Positions 1 through 11,000 of a DNA stretch of 50,746 nt are shown here, in pieces. Origin of the DNA: Candidatus Cloacimonadota bacterium (lineage in GTDB: Bacteria > Cloacimonadota > Cloacimonadia > Cloacimonadales > TCS61); contig JAIPGO010000018.1 of the NCBI GenBank assembly GCA_021736135.1, positions 1-50,746 on the forward strand, written 5' to 3'. The notes under the pieces were generated by a model. That model made no database searches. It saw only the letters and a program-made list of their open reading frames with translations, and was not told the DNA's origin. A program made the position numbers and the translations under genes. Within the stretch, counting starts at the first letter, position 1; the number at the start of each line of letters is the position of its first letter.

Positions 1-2
1 AC

Positions 3-62
3 CGCAAACTGGGAGTTGAATATAGCAATTTACCGATAAGAAAAACCATAGTAAAACAGTAA
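3..62 (+). CDS. possible C-terminal end of a gene entering from the left
   Basis: Frame 3 is open from the first bases to a TAA at 60-62, giving 19 residues rich in basic and hydrophobic amino acids. It may be the tail of a gene whose body lies outside the window. The stretch is too short to identify and could be open by chance. Confidence 0.25.
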   Translation, partial: RKLGVEYSNLPIRKTIVKQ

Positions 63-626
63 TTTAAAAAAGTTCCTGTAGTGCCTGAATTTTAAGTCAT
101 TAAGAATCAATCACTTATGGTTAAGGTGCGAAAGTCAGGTTAGTCGCTCAAAAGTCTCCGATAGATCGGAGCAGGCTTTGTTCCTGAGTACAGTCCAAAA
201 CTCTTAGCTTAAATTGGATATCGCTTCTTCAAACAACAATCATTAGTTTTCGCACAGCCTCTACAGCGTAGGGGGATGCCAGAAACATACGGCTATTTGT
301 GAAATCCTATTGCACAAAGTGGATTAAATTTGAGTTCACAATAAAAACTAAAAATTAAGAAAAATCATTGAAAATAATATGACAAAGAATCCAAAATCGA
401 GAGGTTACTTTCATAAATGCATTTATTTGAATTCTCTTTCCGCGCCTTCAGCCTGCCGGGGCATAGTAAAACGAAGACTGGCGCTTTCAGCGGTTAAATG
501 ACTTTTTATAGTGGACTCAAAATTTGTTATGACAAGTTCGCGTTTGTTCGTTTTGTCTTGATGAGCCGGAAGTTTTTGAAGACTATTCGCGGTTAAAATA
601 TTCTTACATTCTTCTTTCTCGTTTTA
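63..626. other. gene-free stretch with hairpin and dispersed repeat fragments
   Basis: No convincing coding region is seen. A perfect 7-bp inverted repeat (CTCCGAT/ATCGGAG) lies at 156-171. At about 555-597 there is a fragment containing gatgagccgga and actattcgcgg that recurs near 50080-50110, and the segment at 440-500 resembles other 'cgcgccttc...gcggtt' fragments in the window, such as 2521-2540. These look like decayed copies of a dispersed intergenic repeat. Confidence 0.4.
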
Positions 627-1700
627 TCATATTTCGTAAAACCGCTTTATGAAACTTTTATTTTTTGCTAAATACAATTCTTCAGCGATCCGGTCACAGA
701 TTGGTATCAGCATTTTCTCAAATTCACATAAAGCTGGTGAGATGCTGTCAATTCTACCCGTGGCTAAATAATTCGCACAAGCACACCAATTGAAACATCG
801 CTCCTTAATGTCACAATTTTTACAAATATGGTCAGAATTCCTTCGGTTTTTTTGAAAGTACTCAATTTTATTTTTATCAATTCCGGAATCCAGACTTCCG
901 ATCTTATATTGCGAATTCTTTTTTACGAAAGCAATGCAGGGAAACAGATCGCCGTTGGGAGCAATTGAAAGATGATTGCCATCGGCAGCGCAACGTCCTT
1001 TATTCACAAATCCATCAATAAATGCATGAATCCTGCTGTCGAAAATATTTAAGTAAAAGGGACTATTATTTTTATAACGAATTTTATAATATCCGGCAAT
1101 TTCTATTAATTGAGCTTGTAAAAGTTCAAAGTGTTCCTCTTGCCAGCTAACCTTATAGTTATTAGATATGGAAATCGCTTTGGCACCATTTTCTATTAAA
1201 AAAGAGATTGATTCAGCTAAATACTGTATTGTCTCAGGATTTAGAGTTATTAATATCATGGATTCAGGGATGAGTGATATCAGTTTCTTAAATTTTGAAT
1301 ATACCAGCTTCCAGGAATCTTTTTCTCCCATTTTCCGGAATAAGTTATGAGATTTTTCAATGCCATCAAAACTTAAGGAAATTGCGATATTGTGACTAAT
1401 TGAGAAGTTGATAAACTGTTCATCGAGAAGCAAGCCATTTGTTAAAATTGAAAACAAAATAGTTTTCTCATTATTTTGATTGCAATATTCCACGATTTGT
1501 TTTATTAATTCCTTCTTTAGAAGAGGTTCTCCACCTACAAAAGTAATGTTCATTATTTGTGATGCAGTCTGATTTATGGCATAATCAATTGCTTGTCGGG
1601 CAATTTCGAAAGTCATGTCATCTTGATATTCATCCCCATTATTATAGCAATATGAACAATTCATATTACAACTTGACGTCAGGTGTAATGTTAAGTTCAT
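627..1700 (-). CDS. radical SAM/SPASM domain protein
   Basis: A 357-residue radical SAM enzyme. The N-terminus carries the CxxxCxxC cluster-binding motif (Cys11, Cys15, Cys18), followed by the GGEPLL segment typical of the SAM-binding barrel. The C-terminal third has the Cys-rich SPASM arrangement (GRCAADGNH, then CKNCDIKERCFNWC) that holds auxiliary Fe-S clusters. Family members act as peptide maturases (sactipeptide, PQQ or mycofactocin type) or anaerobic sulfatase activators; the substrate here is unknown. The start lies 5 bases after the stop of the upstream lipoprotein, so the two are probably co-translated, which makes that small protein a candidate substrate. No sulfatase is nearby. 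Confidence 0.85.
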   Translation of the reverse strand: MNLTLHLTSSCNMNCSYCYNNGDEYQDDMTFEIARQAIDYAINQTASQIMNITFVGGEPLLKKELIKQIVEYCNQNNEKTILFSILTNGLLLDEQFINFSISHNIAISLSFDGIEKSHNLFRKMGEKDSWKLVYSKFKKLISLIPESMILITLNPETIQYLAESISFLIENGAKAISISNNYKVSWQEEHFELLQAQLIEIAGYYKIRYKNNSPFYLNIFDSRIHAFIDGFVNKGRCAADGNHLSIAPNGDLFPCIAFVKKNSQYKIGSLDSGIDKNKIEYFQKNRRNSDHICKNCDIKERCFNWCACANYLATGRIDSISPALCEFEKMLIPICDRIAEELYLAKNKSFIKRFYEI

Positions 1701-1705
1701 TTGCC

Positions 1706-2158
1706 TTATTTCAATAAGAGAATTTTTCTTGTGGTAATTTCTTTCCCATTTATCTCAATACTATAACAATACACACCTGATTTTACATGTATATTATCAT
1801 CGTTTTTTCCATCCCACTCACATTGATATTCACCACTTACTTGAATTTCATTGATGAGAGTTCTGACCAGTTTAGCTTTTACATCATAAAGTTTAACACT
1901 TACTGTGTCAGGGAGTTCAGTCTGATTCTCGATTTTGTATTTTATTGTTGTAGTTGGCATAAAAGGACTCGGGGAATTTGTTGAAATAATCTCCGGATTA
2001 ACTGGCTCTGTATCAACGATTTTCACAGTTGGTGAACAGCTCAAAGTAATAGAGATAAGCCCGATTGAGATTACTGACACAATATTATTGGCAGAAAGAA
2101 ATTCTCTCTTTTTCGGAATCCTCGGTCCAATGTAATTCTCTATATTTTTTTTAGTCAA
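1706..2158 (-). CDS. small lipoprotein with FlgD-like C-terminal domain
   Basis: A 150-residue protein. After a basic N-terminus (GPRIPKKREF) there is a hydrophobic segment at about residues 28-41 ending in a lipobox-like LSC, then a linker rich in Ser/Pro/Thr. The C-terminal half is a FlgD-like Ig fold: VSVKLYDVKAKLVRTL, the GEYQCEWDGKND turn and the final SGVYCYSIEINGKE strand, the same architecture as Por-secretion tails in Bacteroidetes and relatives. An AGGTG-type RBS precedes the ATG. It lies directly upstream of the radical SAM gene, and the unusually long charged pre-sequence before the hydrophobic segment could be a leader for modification. That is inference; it may simply be a surface lipoprotein. 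Confidence 0.6.
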   Translation of the reverse strand: MTKKNIENYIGPRIPKKREFLSANNIVSVISIGLISITLSCSPTVKIVDTEPVNPEIISTNSPSPFMPTTTIKYKIENQTELPDTVSVKLYDVKAKLVRTLINEIQVSGEYQCEWDGKNDDNIHVKSGVYCYSIEINGKEITTRKILLLK

Positions 2159-2203
2159 AACACCTCCTTGCTCTTATTTATGTAGATTAGTAAATTCAAT
2201 TTG

Positions 2204-2290
2204 TTGTGTCAATAAAAAAAAAGCCGCAGAAACTGCGGCAATCTATGGTGGGCGTTGAGAAACTTGAATCCCCGACTACCTACTGTTAGG
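2204..2290 (-). repeat. degraded tRNA-Val 3' end plus terminator (att-like copy)
   Basis: The stretch matches 3973-4059 without gaps through the terminator and most of the tRNA 3' half: TTGTGTCAAT, A9, the GCCGCA/TGCGGC stem, then the 3' end of tRNA-Val. It carries substitutions in the tRNA part and loses similarity near the anticodon loop. The 5' half of the tRNA is absent. A 3'-end tRNA duplication is the classic footprint of tyrosine-integrase insertion. An alternative is decay of a third tandem tRNA copy. Confidence 0.65.
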
Positions 2291-2604
2291 CGCAATATTT
2301 ATTTATCTGACACATCAATGATACTATTGCTTTTAACCCATATTGGAGGTTGTGCAGTAGCCACTTAACAAAAGTATTCTTACATTTTTTGGCAGAATAT
2401 TTATCTAATCCTCTTTCTTACCCATCTATTTTCTCCCTTTTTACACCATATTGAATAATACTGCAAATAAGAAAATACCATCCCCAAGGTCTCACCCTCA
2501 ATTCAGCTTCATTTCTTCTTTTCGCGCCTTCCGCGGTTGATAATCTTCAATTTCTTTTAAACCCCTGACCTTCGGACAAAAGAAAAAGATAAATAACTAC
2601 TCTA

Positions 2605-3045
2605 CTAAAATAATCCTCTCTTCTTCTTAAATTCGTCCGTGCTGTCTGTGACGTCCGTGGTTGATATTCTTTTCGTTGGATTTCGATTTATCCGAGTTAG
2701 GATTTTATGATAAGCCTCAGCAGTTTTATGAATTGAATTAAAGTTGGAATCGTCTATTAAATATGCTTTCTGATATTTTAGAATTGCTTCATTATACATT
2801 TCAAATTCGAACTGGATGTCTCCTGGTGTGTGATGTATAAGACATTATTTAAATTATCGATAAATATTTTTTTTTTGGGGGGGGTAAGATCAATTTCCGC
2901 TAAACTTTCGGGTGATAAGTTTAATTCTTTTGTAACTTCAATTTCTTATTCCCGCAATTTAGGCAATATTTTAATTATAAATACTGCCACACTTAGAACA
3001 TTCCTCCCTGTTAATCTCCCTAGCTCCTTTGGAATATTTTAATAA
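2605..3045 (-). pseudogene. decayed gene with TPR-like remnant
   Basis: The frame at 2605-2799 encodes 64 residues beginning with a TPR-like helix pair (YNEAILKYQKAYLIDDSNF). The frames just upstream carry plausible protein-like stretches (NVLSVAVFIIKILPKLRE, then KELNLSPESLAEIDL) interrupted by a stop and by a homopolymer tract (on the plus strand T10 then G8, about 2867-2884). The whole looks like one gene broken by homopolymer slippage and point mutations. The last 25 residues of the TPR fragment run into a dispersed intergenic repeat. Function cannot be told. Confidence 0.35.
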
Positions 3046-3058
3046 ATATTATTTTAGC

Positions 3059-3505
3059 TTAAAATTCATGCCCACATTCGGGGCAAAATTTCACTTTAGC
3101 TTCTAATTTAACACCACAGTCTGGACAAAACAAAGATTCTTTACTTTCATTGTCTGATTCTTCTGAACTTGTCTTATTGGGATTTTGTTTAATCAAGCCT
3201 GCCAGTAGAAGTACTAAACCAATTGCACCAAGGGCATAACTACCATAATTCATTAATTTATCAACTGTTTCAGCTTCCTTGTGAATTCTTTTACTTTCTT
3301 CCATTAGCCTGCGATCAGGATTAAAAATTGATCTTCCACCTCCAAAAACTTGATCTAAAGCTGATTTATTCCCCCCTATAGCTGCGTTGTAGAATTGTGA
3401 TGCTTTTGAGTGAATAGAATCAACCACAGATTCCCGTGAAATCAACATGATTAAAGAAACTAAAATTAAAATTGCTCCCAGAATAATCATAGTTCTATTA
3501 TTCAT
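3059..3505 (-). CDS. two-TM membrane protein with C-terminal zinc ribbon
   Basis: A 148-residue protein. It has an N-terminal membrane helix (about residues 7-23), a soluble loop, a second helix (about 91-108), an acidic linker and a C-terminal double-CxxC zinc ribbon (CPDCGV...CPECGHEF). An AAAGGAGG RBS sits before the ATG. The first 23 residues resemble those of the neighbouring 70-residue protein at 3629-3841, suggesting common origin or a shared insertion motif. The gene lies inside the tRNA-Val-flanked segment. Function unknown. Confidence 0.6.
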   Translation of the reverse strand: MNNRTMIILGAILILVSLIMLISRESVVDSIHSKASQFYNAAIGGNKSALDQVFGGGRSIFNPDRRLMEESKRIHKEAETVDKLMNYGSYALGAIGLVLLLAGLIKQNPNKTSSEESDNESKESLFCPDCGVKLEAKVKFCPECGHEF

Positions 3506-3628
3506 TAGACAAACCTCCTTTTGTCCATAATGTAATTTTCAATCCCACTTGTGTAACTGCAATTTACAAATTGAAACAGGCGAGATTGAAATTTCGATTT
3601 ATATTTGGATATTGATGTAATACTTCAC

Positions 3629-3841
3629 TTACTCCTTTTTTAAAGCACCTGTAATTATTGAGATAATGCCAATTAAACCTACGATTACTCCACCAATCAT
3701 TTCATCAGTTCCCGGTGCCGAACCACCAAGACGCATTAATGCACCTTCTAAAGTGTGATTTTTTGAATCACCGTTTATCACTAAAATGATGCCTATCACA
3801 AGTATTACAACTCCAATTATTATCAAAGTTTTTTTGTTCAT
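3629..3841 (-). CDS. small two-TM membrane protein
   Basis: A 70-residue protein with two hydrophobic helices (about residues 5-23 and 48-66) separated by a polar loop (GDSKNHTLEGALMRLGG). It resembles small membrane proteins of the DUF3185 kind in length and layout, but that is only a guess. Its N-terminus (MNKKTLIIIGVVILVIGIIL) is similar to that of the zinc-ribbon protein downstream, and both are probably transcribed together on the minus strand. Function unknown. Confidence 0.5.
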   Translation of the reverse strand: MNKKTLIIIGVVILVIGIILVINGDSKNHTLEGALMRLGGSAPGTDEMIGGVIVGLIGIISIITGALKKE

Positions 3842-3982
3842 GATTTAACTCCATTTCTTTTTATTGCCTATAGTTTCATGAGCAGATATCTTCTTAGTTA
3901 TCTGAATAACTTCAAAATATCTTAATACATGCTCTTAAAACTAACCTGCTTTAAATAATATATAATACAGGTTTGTGTCAAT

Positions 3983-4008
3983 AAAAAAAAAGCCGCATTA
4001 ACTGCGGC
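3983..4008 (-). terminator. rho-independent terminator of the tRNA operon
   Basis: On the minus strand, immediately after the tRNA-Val 3' end, a GCCGCA/TGCGGC stem with a 5-nt loop is followed by nine T residues. The same hairpin is duplicated at 2214-2239 after the degraded tRNA copy. Confidence 0.85.
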
Positions 4009-4014
4009 AATCTA

Positions 4015-4090
4015 TGGTGGGCGTTGAGGGACTTGAACCCCCGACCACCTGCTTGTAAGGCAGGCGCTCTCCCAACTGAGCTAAACGCCC
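4015..4090 (-). tRNA. tRNA-Val(TAC), copy 1
   Basis: The full cloverleaf is readable on the minus strand: acceptor GGGCGTT pairing with the 3' end, D-arm TAGCTCAGTTGGGAGAGC, anticodon stem CCTGC/GCAGG with loop CTTACAA (anticodon TAC), and T-arm containing GGTTCAAGTCC. CCA is encoded. The sequence is identical to the copy at 4105-4180, 14 bases upstream. Confidence 0.97.
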
Positions 4091-4104
4091 GAAAGTTTTA
4101 GATA

Positions 4105-4180
4105 TGGTGGGCGTTGAGGGACTTGAACCCCCGACCACCTGCTTGTAAGGCAGGCGCTCTCCCAACTGAGCTAAACGCCC
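4105..4180 (-). tRNA. tRNA-Val(TAC), copy 2
   Basis: Identical in sequence to the tRNA-Val at 4015-4090, with anticodon TAC and encoded CCA. It is the middle gene of a three-tRNA minus-strand cluster (Pro-Val-Val). The tandem identity points to recent duplication or gene conversion. Confidence 0.97.
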
Positions 4181-4208
4181 ATATCTTATTATTTCACTTC
4201 AAAAAAAC

Positions 4209-4286
4209 TGGTCGGGGCGAAAGGATTTGAACCTTCGACCCCTGGTTCCCAAAACCAGTGCGCTAACCGAACTGCGCTACGCCCCG
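4209..4286 (-). tRNA. tRNA-Pro(TGG)
   Basis: Minus-strand cloverleaf with acceptor CGGGGCG/CGCCCCG, D-loop with GTTCGGTT, anticodon stem CTGGT/ACCAG, loop TTTGGGA (anticodon TGG, G37 as expected for tRNA-Pro), T-arm GGTTCAAATCC, discriminator A and encoded CCA. It is the first gene of the tRNA cluster. Confidence 0.96.
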
Positions 4287-4322
4287 AGCCGTGAAAGCCA
4301 TTTGCTTTTTAGTGCTATTGAG

Positions 4323-4406
4323 TGTCAAGTTTTTTTATCCAGGTATATCACCTGGAACAAAATATTAAAGTTATTGACAGAATAGCTCTACTTTTAAATT
4401 TATTAA
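4323..4406. promoter_or_regulatory. divergent promoter region, tRNA cluster and rimP operon
   Basis: A TTGACA box on the plus strand at 4374-4379 is followed at roughly the right distance by AT-rich sequence, a candidate promoter for rimP. A minus-strand TTGACA (4328 down to 4323) faces the tRNA cluster. A perfect dyad CCAGGT/ACCTGG sits between them at 4339-4355. The -10 boxes are not clear, so the exact starts are uncertain. Confidence 0.45.
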
Positions 4407-4471
4407 TATTCAAAGTAGAGAAATATAGTTAATCTCTGCAGAAGAAGGTAATCGAGATACATAGTTATTCG

Positions 4472-4496
4472 GAAACCACTGGGAAACAGTGGTTTC
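4472..4496 (+). promoter_or_regulatory. leader hairpin upstream of rimP
   Basis: A perfect 10-bp stem (GAAACCACTG/CAGTGGTTTC) with a GGAAA loop lies 24 bases before the rimP start codon, in what should be the 5' leader of the rimP-nusA-infB operon. It has no T-run, so it is not a simple terminator. It may be an RNA-processing or autoregulatory element, as nusA operon leaders are often regulated. Confidence 0.5.
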
Positions 4497-4520
4497 GTCA
4501 TATAATAATGAAGGTGAAGG

Positions 4521-5012
4521 ATGAAGGAAAGAATTGAAGAAATAGTAAAAGAAGCCTGTAAAGTCAAGGGAGTATCACTGTATGACCTGCAGTGGAAACC
4601 AACCGCGCATGGACGTCTGCTGCTGGTGAAGATCACCCGTCTGGGTGGGGTAACCATCAGTGACTGCCGTGAGGTGAGTCATCTCATCGACCAGCAATTG
4701 GAAGAAGAGGATGTAATTGAAGGGCACTATTTACTGGAAGTATCTTCACCGGGACTGGAACGGGAATTGACGAAGAAGAGTCATTTCATCAGTGCGATCA
4801 ATGAAAAGATCAAGTTAACTGTACATGGCGAAGCAGAGAATCAGAGATTGACCGGAATTCTGAAGGAAGTAAATCCAACCAGCATCATGCTTCTCCTGGA
4901 ATCGGAAGATTTAGAAGAGATTCCCTTAACTTCTATTAAGAAGGCAAAGATAATCTTTGATGCCAAACTTGAACTGCAAAATTCGAAAAGACTGGAAAAA
5001 ACCAAGGAGTAA
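4521..5012 (+). CDS. rimP: ribosome maturation factor RimP
   Basis: A 163-residue RimP, needed for maturation of the 30S ribosomal subunit. The N-terminal domain shows the family pattern ending in SDCREVSHLIDQQLEEEDVIEGHYLLEVSSPGLERELTK, whose core SSPGLER is diagnostic; the C-terminal part is the Sm-like barrel. A purine-rich GAAGG RBS precedes the ATG. It is the first gene of the operon, and nusA starts 2 bases after its stop. Confidence 0.
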   Translation: MKERIEEIVKEACKVKGVSLYDLQWKPTAHGRLLLVKITRLGGVTISDCREVSHLIDQQLEEEDVIEGHYLLEVSSPGLERELTKKSHFISAINEKIKLTVHGEAENQRLTGILKEVNPTSIMLLLESEDLEEIPLTSIKKAKIIFDAKLELQNSKRLEKTKE

Positions 5013-8000
5013 TCATGAGCACTAACCTGATGAGTTCATTAGCAACTCTGGCAAATATGAAACAGATAAAACGAGATGAGATAGAACACATCATCCAGGA
5101 AAGCATATATAGTACTGTTATCAAGAAACTTACCAGCGAGAATGAACTGGAAGTGGTAACAGATTTTGCCAGTAACACTGTAGAAGTCAGGTTTCTGAAG
5201 ATCGTAGTTGAACGCGATACCAATATCGGTGAGATCAGCCTGGAGGAAGCTCAAAGCCGTAATGCCCATCTGGAACTGGGAGATAAAATATCTTTCAGGA
5301 TGGGGTTAATGGATTTTGAACCCAAGATGATCAAAACAATTCGCCGCACGATCCTGGAGCATATCAAGCAACTGGAAGAAGACCGCATCCGTGGAGATTT
5401 TGAGCGCCAGAAAAATCAGATCGTAATGGGAAAAGTCACCAAATCAGATTATAATGGTTACGCCGTAGATATAGGCTATGCCGATGCACTGCTGCCTCCA
5501 GATGAACAGATTGATGATGAATATTACAAACCGGGAGACCGCATCCGCGCTTTTGTTATAGATATCCGTAACCGCAAAAATACGACCTTGATCATTCTGT
5601 CGCGCACCAGTCCGGAATTTGTGAAAAAACTCTTTGAAATGGAAATCCCTGAAATTGCGGATGGTGATATTAAGATCAAAAAAATAGTGCGGGAACCCGG
5701 TATCAAGACAAAAGTCGCTGTGGAAGGTAACAACAGTGAAATAGATCCCGTGGCAGCCTGCCTGGGACCTAAAGGCACTCGTCTGGATACAATCCGCTCC
5801 GAGCTGGGCAATGAACTTGTGGACATCGTATTATGGGATGATTCACCGGAAGAGCTTATAGCTAATGCCATTGGAACTGATTTAATTGATCGTGTTTATC
5901 TGGCAGACAGAGGAAAATTTGCCCGTGTTATCGTTGATGCCAAAAATAAGAACCAGGCAATCGGTAAAAAAGGTAAGAATGTCAAGCTGGCAGCTAAACT
6001 CACTGAATATAAACTTGATATATATACGGAAGAAGAATTTGAATCGAAGATAGGTGAAGAGCGTCGCGTCACCAGTCATATCAGTGATCTGGATGGCGTA
6101 ACGCCCAAACTGGCTGAAATTCTGAAAGGCTATGGTTACACCTCAGTACAGGATATTTTTGAAGCCAGTATTGACGAATTGTGTAATCTGGAAGGAATGG
6201 GTAAAAAGACGGCGCAGAAGCTGAAGGAATCGGCTGAGTATTTCTAATGCCAAACCGCTCCTCCCATGCCCGTCATATCCCAATGCGGCGCTGTGTTATC
6301 TGCCGGCAAAGTTTACCGCAGACAGGTTTATTGCGGTTCATTCTGCTGGAAGGCAGATATGTAATCGACCTGATGCGTCAATTACCGGGACGTGGTAATT
6401 ATGTATGTGAGCAGGAAGAATGCTTTACCAGGCTGGAAAAATGGATAAGAAAGCGCCGACGCAAACAGCAAAACTGACCAGACTTTATAATCTGCTGCAG
6501 ATTTGCGCCAGAGCAGGTCAGTTAAAGACAGGCTATGATTCGGTCAGCAAGATGATCGGACAGAGAAGAGCCAGACTGGTTTTATTGGCAGAAGATTTTT
6601 CGGAACGTAATAAACAGAGAATTATGAGAATATGTGAAGAAGCAGGCGTACCCGTGTTTATTCTGGGAACAATGGCAGAATATAGCTGCCAGTTTTCGCA
6701 ACGGGCTACTGGAATAATAATGACGCCTGACAGGAATTTCGCCAGAGGTTTATTAAAAATAATATCTGGCGACAACGAGCAGGCAAACTTGGAGGTTTGA
6801 TGGCTATCAGGGTAAGAGATTTGGCGAAAGAATTCAAGATTTCTTCATCGGCATTGATGAAGCACCTGAAAGATCTGGGTGTGGAAAGCAAAAGTCCCAT
6901 GAGTAAAATCGAAGATGATATAGAGATAAAAATAAGAGCACGCTTCAATGCAGAACGCCAGGCTGTTCGACAGCGAGAACTTGATCGCCGGAATTATCAG
7001 CAAAAAGTAGTACAAACCCGAAAACGCGAAGAAGCTAAATCTGAACCTCCCAAACCCGCTGCAGCTCCCACTCCCGTTAAAACCGAGCCTGTAAAAACTG
7101 AACCTGCTAAATCTCAACCAGTTGAAACCGATAAAGTTAAAGCAGAACCAGTAAAAGCAGAACCGGTAAAAGCACAACCAGTAAAAACTGAGTCGGTAAA
7201 AACCGAGTCAGTTAAAACCGAAACTGCCAAAGATAAGCCGCGCCAGTGGATTGAACATCCCACCAAAAAGAAAAAAGAAGACCAGGAACCTGATAGCCAG
7301 GAAAAAACCAGTCGTCCGCATCCTCCACGTCGTACCGGTTCCACTGCTCCTCCCCGCACAAAACAACCCGAACAGAAAAGTACTGATAAACCAAAGCGGG
7401 ATGTTACTCAACCCAGGTTTACACAGGAAAAGAACTATGTTCCGGAAAGACAGCATTCGTCTGATAGACAGAGTCCTTCCACCCGCAGAAAACCCGGAGA
7501 AACCAGCACTACTCCCCAGAATCGCAGGAAACCCGGCAGCACTGATTTTCAGCGTGACAGCAGACCACCACGCAGCGGAGCTCGCCCGCATGGACCTGCT
7601 GATGATCTGATCCCTAAAATTGAACTGACCTTGGCAGAGAAAAATCTGCTGAAAGAATCTAAGAAAAAGAAAAAGAACGACTACGGTCAAAAAGATAAAC
7701 ATCTGAAAGCTAAAATTAACAGCTTTAAGAAAAATTCCCGCGTGAAGAATGTTGCTCCTACGGAAGTTGAAGAAGCTCAGATTACCAGGAACATCAAGAA
7801 GACGCTTGCCAGTCAAAGTCTGAAGAAAAAGAAATATAAAAAAGAAGATAAACAGACAGATCAGCAGGATGCAAAAATTACGATCAATGAATTCACTTCA
7901 GTTGCCGAACTGGCCAAAATGATGGATGTGAAACCCACAGAAATCATCGCCAAGTTCTTTGCAATGGGTAAGATGGTTACCATCAATCAGAGACTCGATA

Positions 8001-11000
8001 AGGAATCACTGGAATTGATCTGCTCCGAATTCGAATTTGAAGTGGAGTTTGCCGAAGAATACGGTGCTGAAATATTGCAAAAAGAAGAAGAAATACGTGA
8101 AAGCCTGGAACAGGTGTCACGTCCCCCTGTTGTTACCATCATGGGCCATGTGGATCATGGTAAGACTGCCATTCTCGATCACATCCGCAATGCAAATGTA
8201 ATTGCCGGTGAATCTGGCGGTATTACGCAACATATCGGTGCTTATCAGGTGAAATATAACGGACACCGTATTACTTTTCTTGATACTCCGGGACACGAAG
8301 CCTTCACCGCTATGCGTGCCCGTGGTGCAGATGTAACCGATATTGCCATCATTGTTGTTGCTGCCAATGAAAGTGTTAAAACTCAAACAATTGAGGCTAT
8401 TGACCATGCCAAAGCAGCGGGAAAGATCATGATAATAGCCATTAATAAGATCGACCTGCCGGAAGCCAATATTGACCGCACCATTAATGACCTGATGAAA
8501 CAGGGTCTGTATCTGGAAAATTACGGTGGCCAAATGCTCTGGGTCAAGTGTTCCGCTAAAACGGGTGAAGGCATCGATGACCTGATGAATATGATCCTGC
8601 TCGCTGCCGAAATGGAAGAATTTACGGTTCCGAAAGATATTCCTGCCAAGGGTATTGTCATTGAATCCCGCAAAGATGCCAGAATGGGTACAATGGCTAC
8701 TATTCTCCTGCAGGAAGGAGTTCTGAAAAAAGGTGATAACATCGTGTGCGGTGCCACATATGGCAAGATCCGTAAAATGGAAGATGAGCGAAATAAAGAA
8801 CTGAAAAAAATTGGCCCTTCTGACGTAGCAGTTATGTTTGGTCTTAGTGAAGTACCCAAGGCTGGAGATATTATTAATCTCGTCGCCTCAGATAAGATTG
8901 CCCGTCAGATTTCTTCCGAACGTAAACTGATTCGCCAAGAACGTGAAAATTATCTGCAAAAAACTAATCTTGAGAATCTGTTCCAGAAAATTAAAGATGC
9001 CGAAATGGTTGAAATAAAACTTATCATCAAAGCAGATACTGACGGTTCCGTAGAAGCGCTCAGTGACAGTTTTATGAAATTATCCAACGAAGATATTGCC
9101 ATCAATATCATTCGCAAGGCTGTGGGTGGTATCAATGAAGCGGATGTGAACCTTGCTTCTACTCTGGATGCCATTATCATAGGTTTCCACATCAGATCAT
9201 CAAACTCCGCCCGGAAACTGGCTGAAGATGAAAATGTGGAAATTAAAATATACCAGATCATTTACGAAGCAATTGAAGATATCCAGAAAGCTATGCAGGG
9301 TATGATGTCACCTGTTCTTTCTGAAAAACTGCTCGGTAATGCCCGGATCCTGGAAGTTTTCAAGATCAAGAAGCTGGGTTCGATCGCCGGTTGCCGCGTG
9401 GAAAAAGGTATTATCACAATCGATTCGCTCCTGCGACTCTTCCGTAATGACATCCTCGTGCATGAAGGCAAAGTATCTTCACTCAGGCATTATGCCGATG
9501 AAGTTAAGGAAGTTAAAGTCGGCAGCGAATGCGGTATTGGCATTGCCAACTTCCACGATCTTAAGGAAAATGATATTATCGAAGCCTACCAGATGATCGA
9601 GGTAGAAAAGAAACTGGATTTCAGTTAATAGTTTTCCAGCTTAATTACTTTTTTTTGTGGATTTTGGAAAATATCAGGAGGAATTATGACTGCAATCAGA
9701 ATCCAGCGTTTTGAAAAAGAACTGACGAAAATAATCTCACAAACCATTAATAACCGGCTGCAGAATAAAAAACTGAACTGGATCACCATCACAGACGTGA
9801 AGCTCTCGTCAGATCTGTCTCATGCTAAAGTATATTTTACGCATATCTCCGAACTTCCCCATCATCAGGTTGCGAGGGAACTTAATAAAAGCTGCGGTAT
9901 CATCAAGAACGATATTGCCAAAGCAAAACTTATGCGGATCATCCCGGAAATTGTCTTTTTTTATGACGACCTCGCAGAAAAAGCTGATCACCTGGAAGAT
10001 ATCTTCCGTAAGATCCAGGCTGAACAGGAAGGAGACGAAGAAGAGGGATCCCATGCTGCTGACTAAACCGGAACAACTGCATACCACCATAACTGCCCTT
10101 TGCCGTCAGCCCGGTAAAATTGCCATTCTCACTCATACAAATCCCGATGGTGACGGACTTGCCGCGGCTCTTGCCTTTAAACATATTCTCAGGCATCTGG
10201 GTAACTCCAGCGATATTATCCTCGAAGAAGAGCCCCCTCAATATCTTGATTTCCTGCAAACCTCTGCGCAGGTTTTGCTTTATAAAGAAGATATGGTCTA
10301 TCCCACAGTTTTTCTGCTTGATTGCCACGAAAAAGAACGTACAGGAAAAATTGCCCCCTTGCTTGAACATGCCAGTTCAGTACTCGCCATTGATCATCAT
10401 CAACAGCAGGTCTTGGAAAAAAACTGGTATTATTACATAAAACCGGAATTTGTCTCTGCGGGTGCTATCATTTTCCAGGCTTTTCAAAGAGATTTGCAGC
10501 GTTTACCGGCACCGGAGAAAAAGTATATTGCAGATTGCCTTTATACCACAATTCTCAATGATACGGATGGTTTTATCAATAGTAATACCGATACTTCGGT
10601 ATTTCAGACTTGTGCGCAATTGTGTGCTTTAGGCACTATTCCTGCCCAGATAATGGAGATGTTCATTCTCAATGAATCTCCTCATAAATTACGCTTCACC
10701 GGTCAAGCTCTCAGCTCCATCGAGCTTAGCAGCGCAGGACGTGTAATGTTCATGCATTCCACTCAGGCACAACTGGCAGAAAACGATCTTGATGCCAGTA
10801 CCACTTCCAAAGTAACAAAATGGGTAAAAGGTGCAACAGGTGTTCAAGTGGTTATTTATGCCCGTGAACAGGAAAATGATTCCTATCGTTTGAGTTTACG
10901 CTCTTCTGTGGTTGACTGCAATGCGATCTGTAAAACTTTTGGCGGTGGCGGTCATCGTAATGCTGCCGGATGTACTATCCCCGGAACACTTACGGAAGTG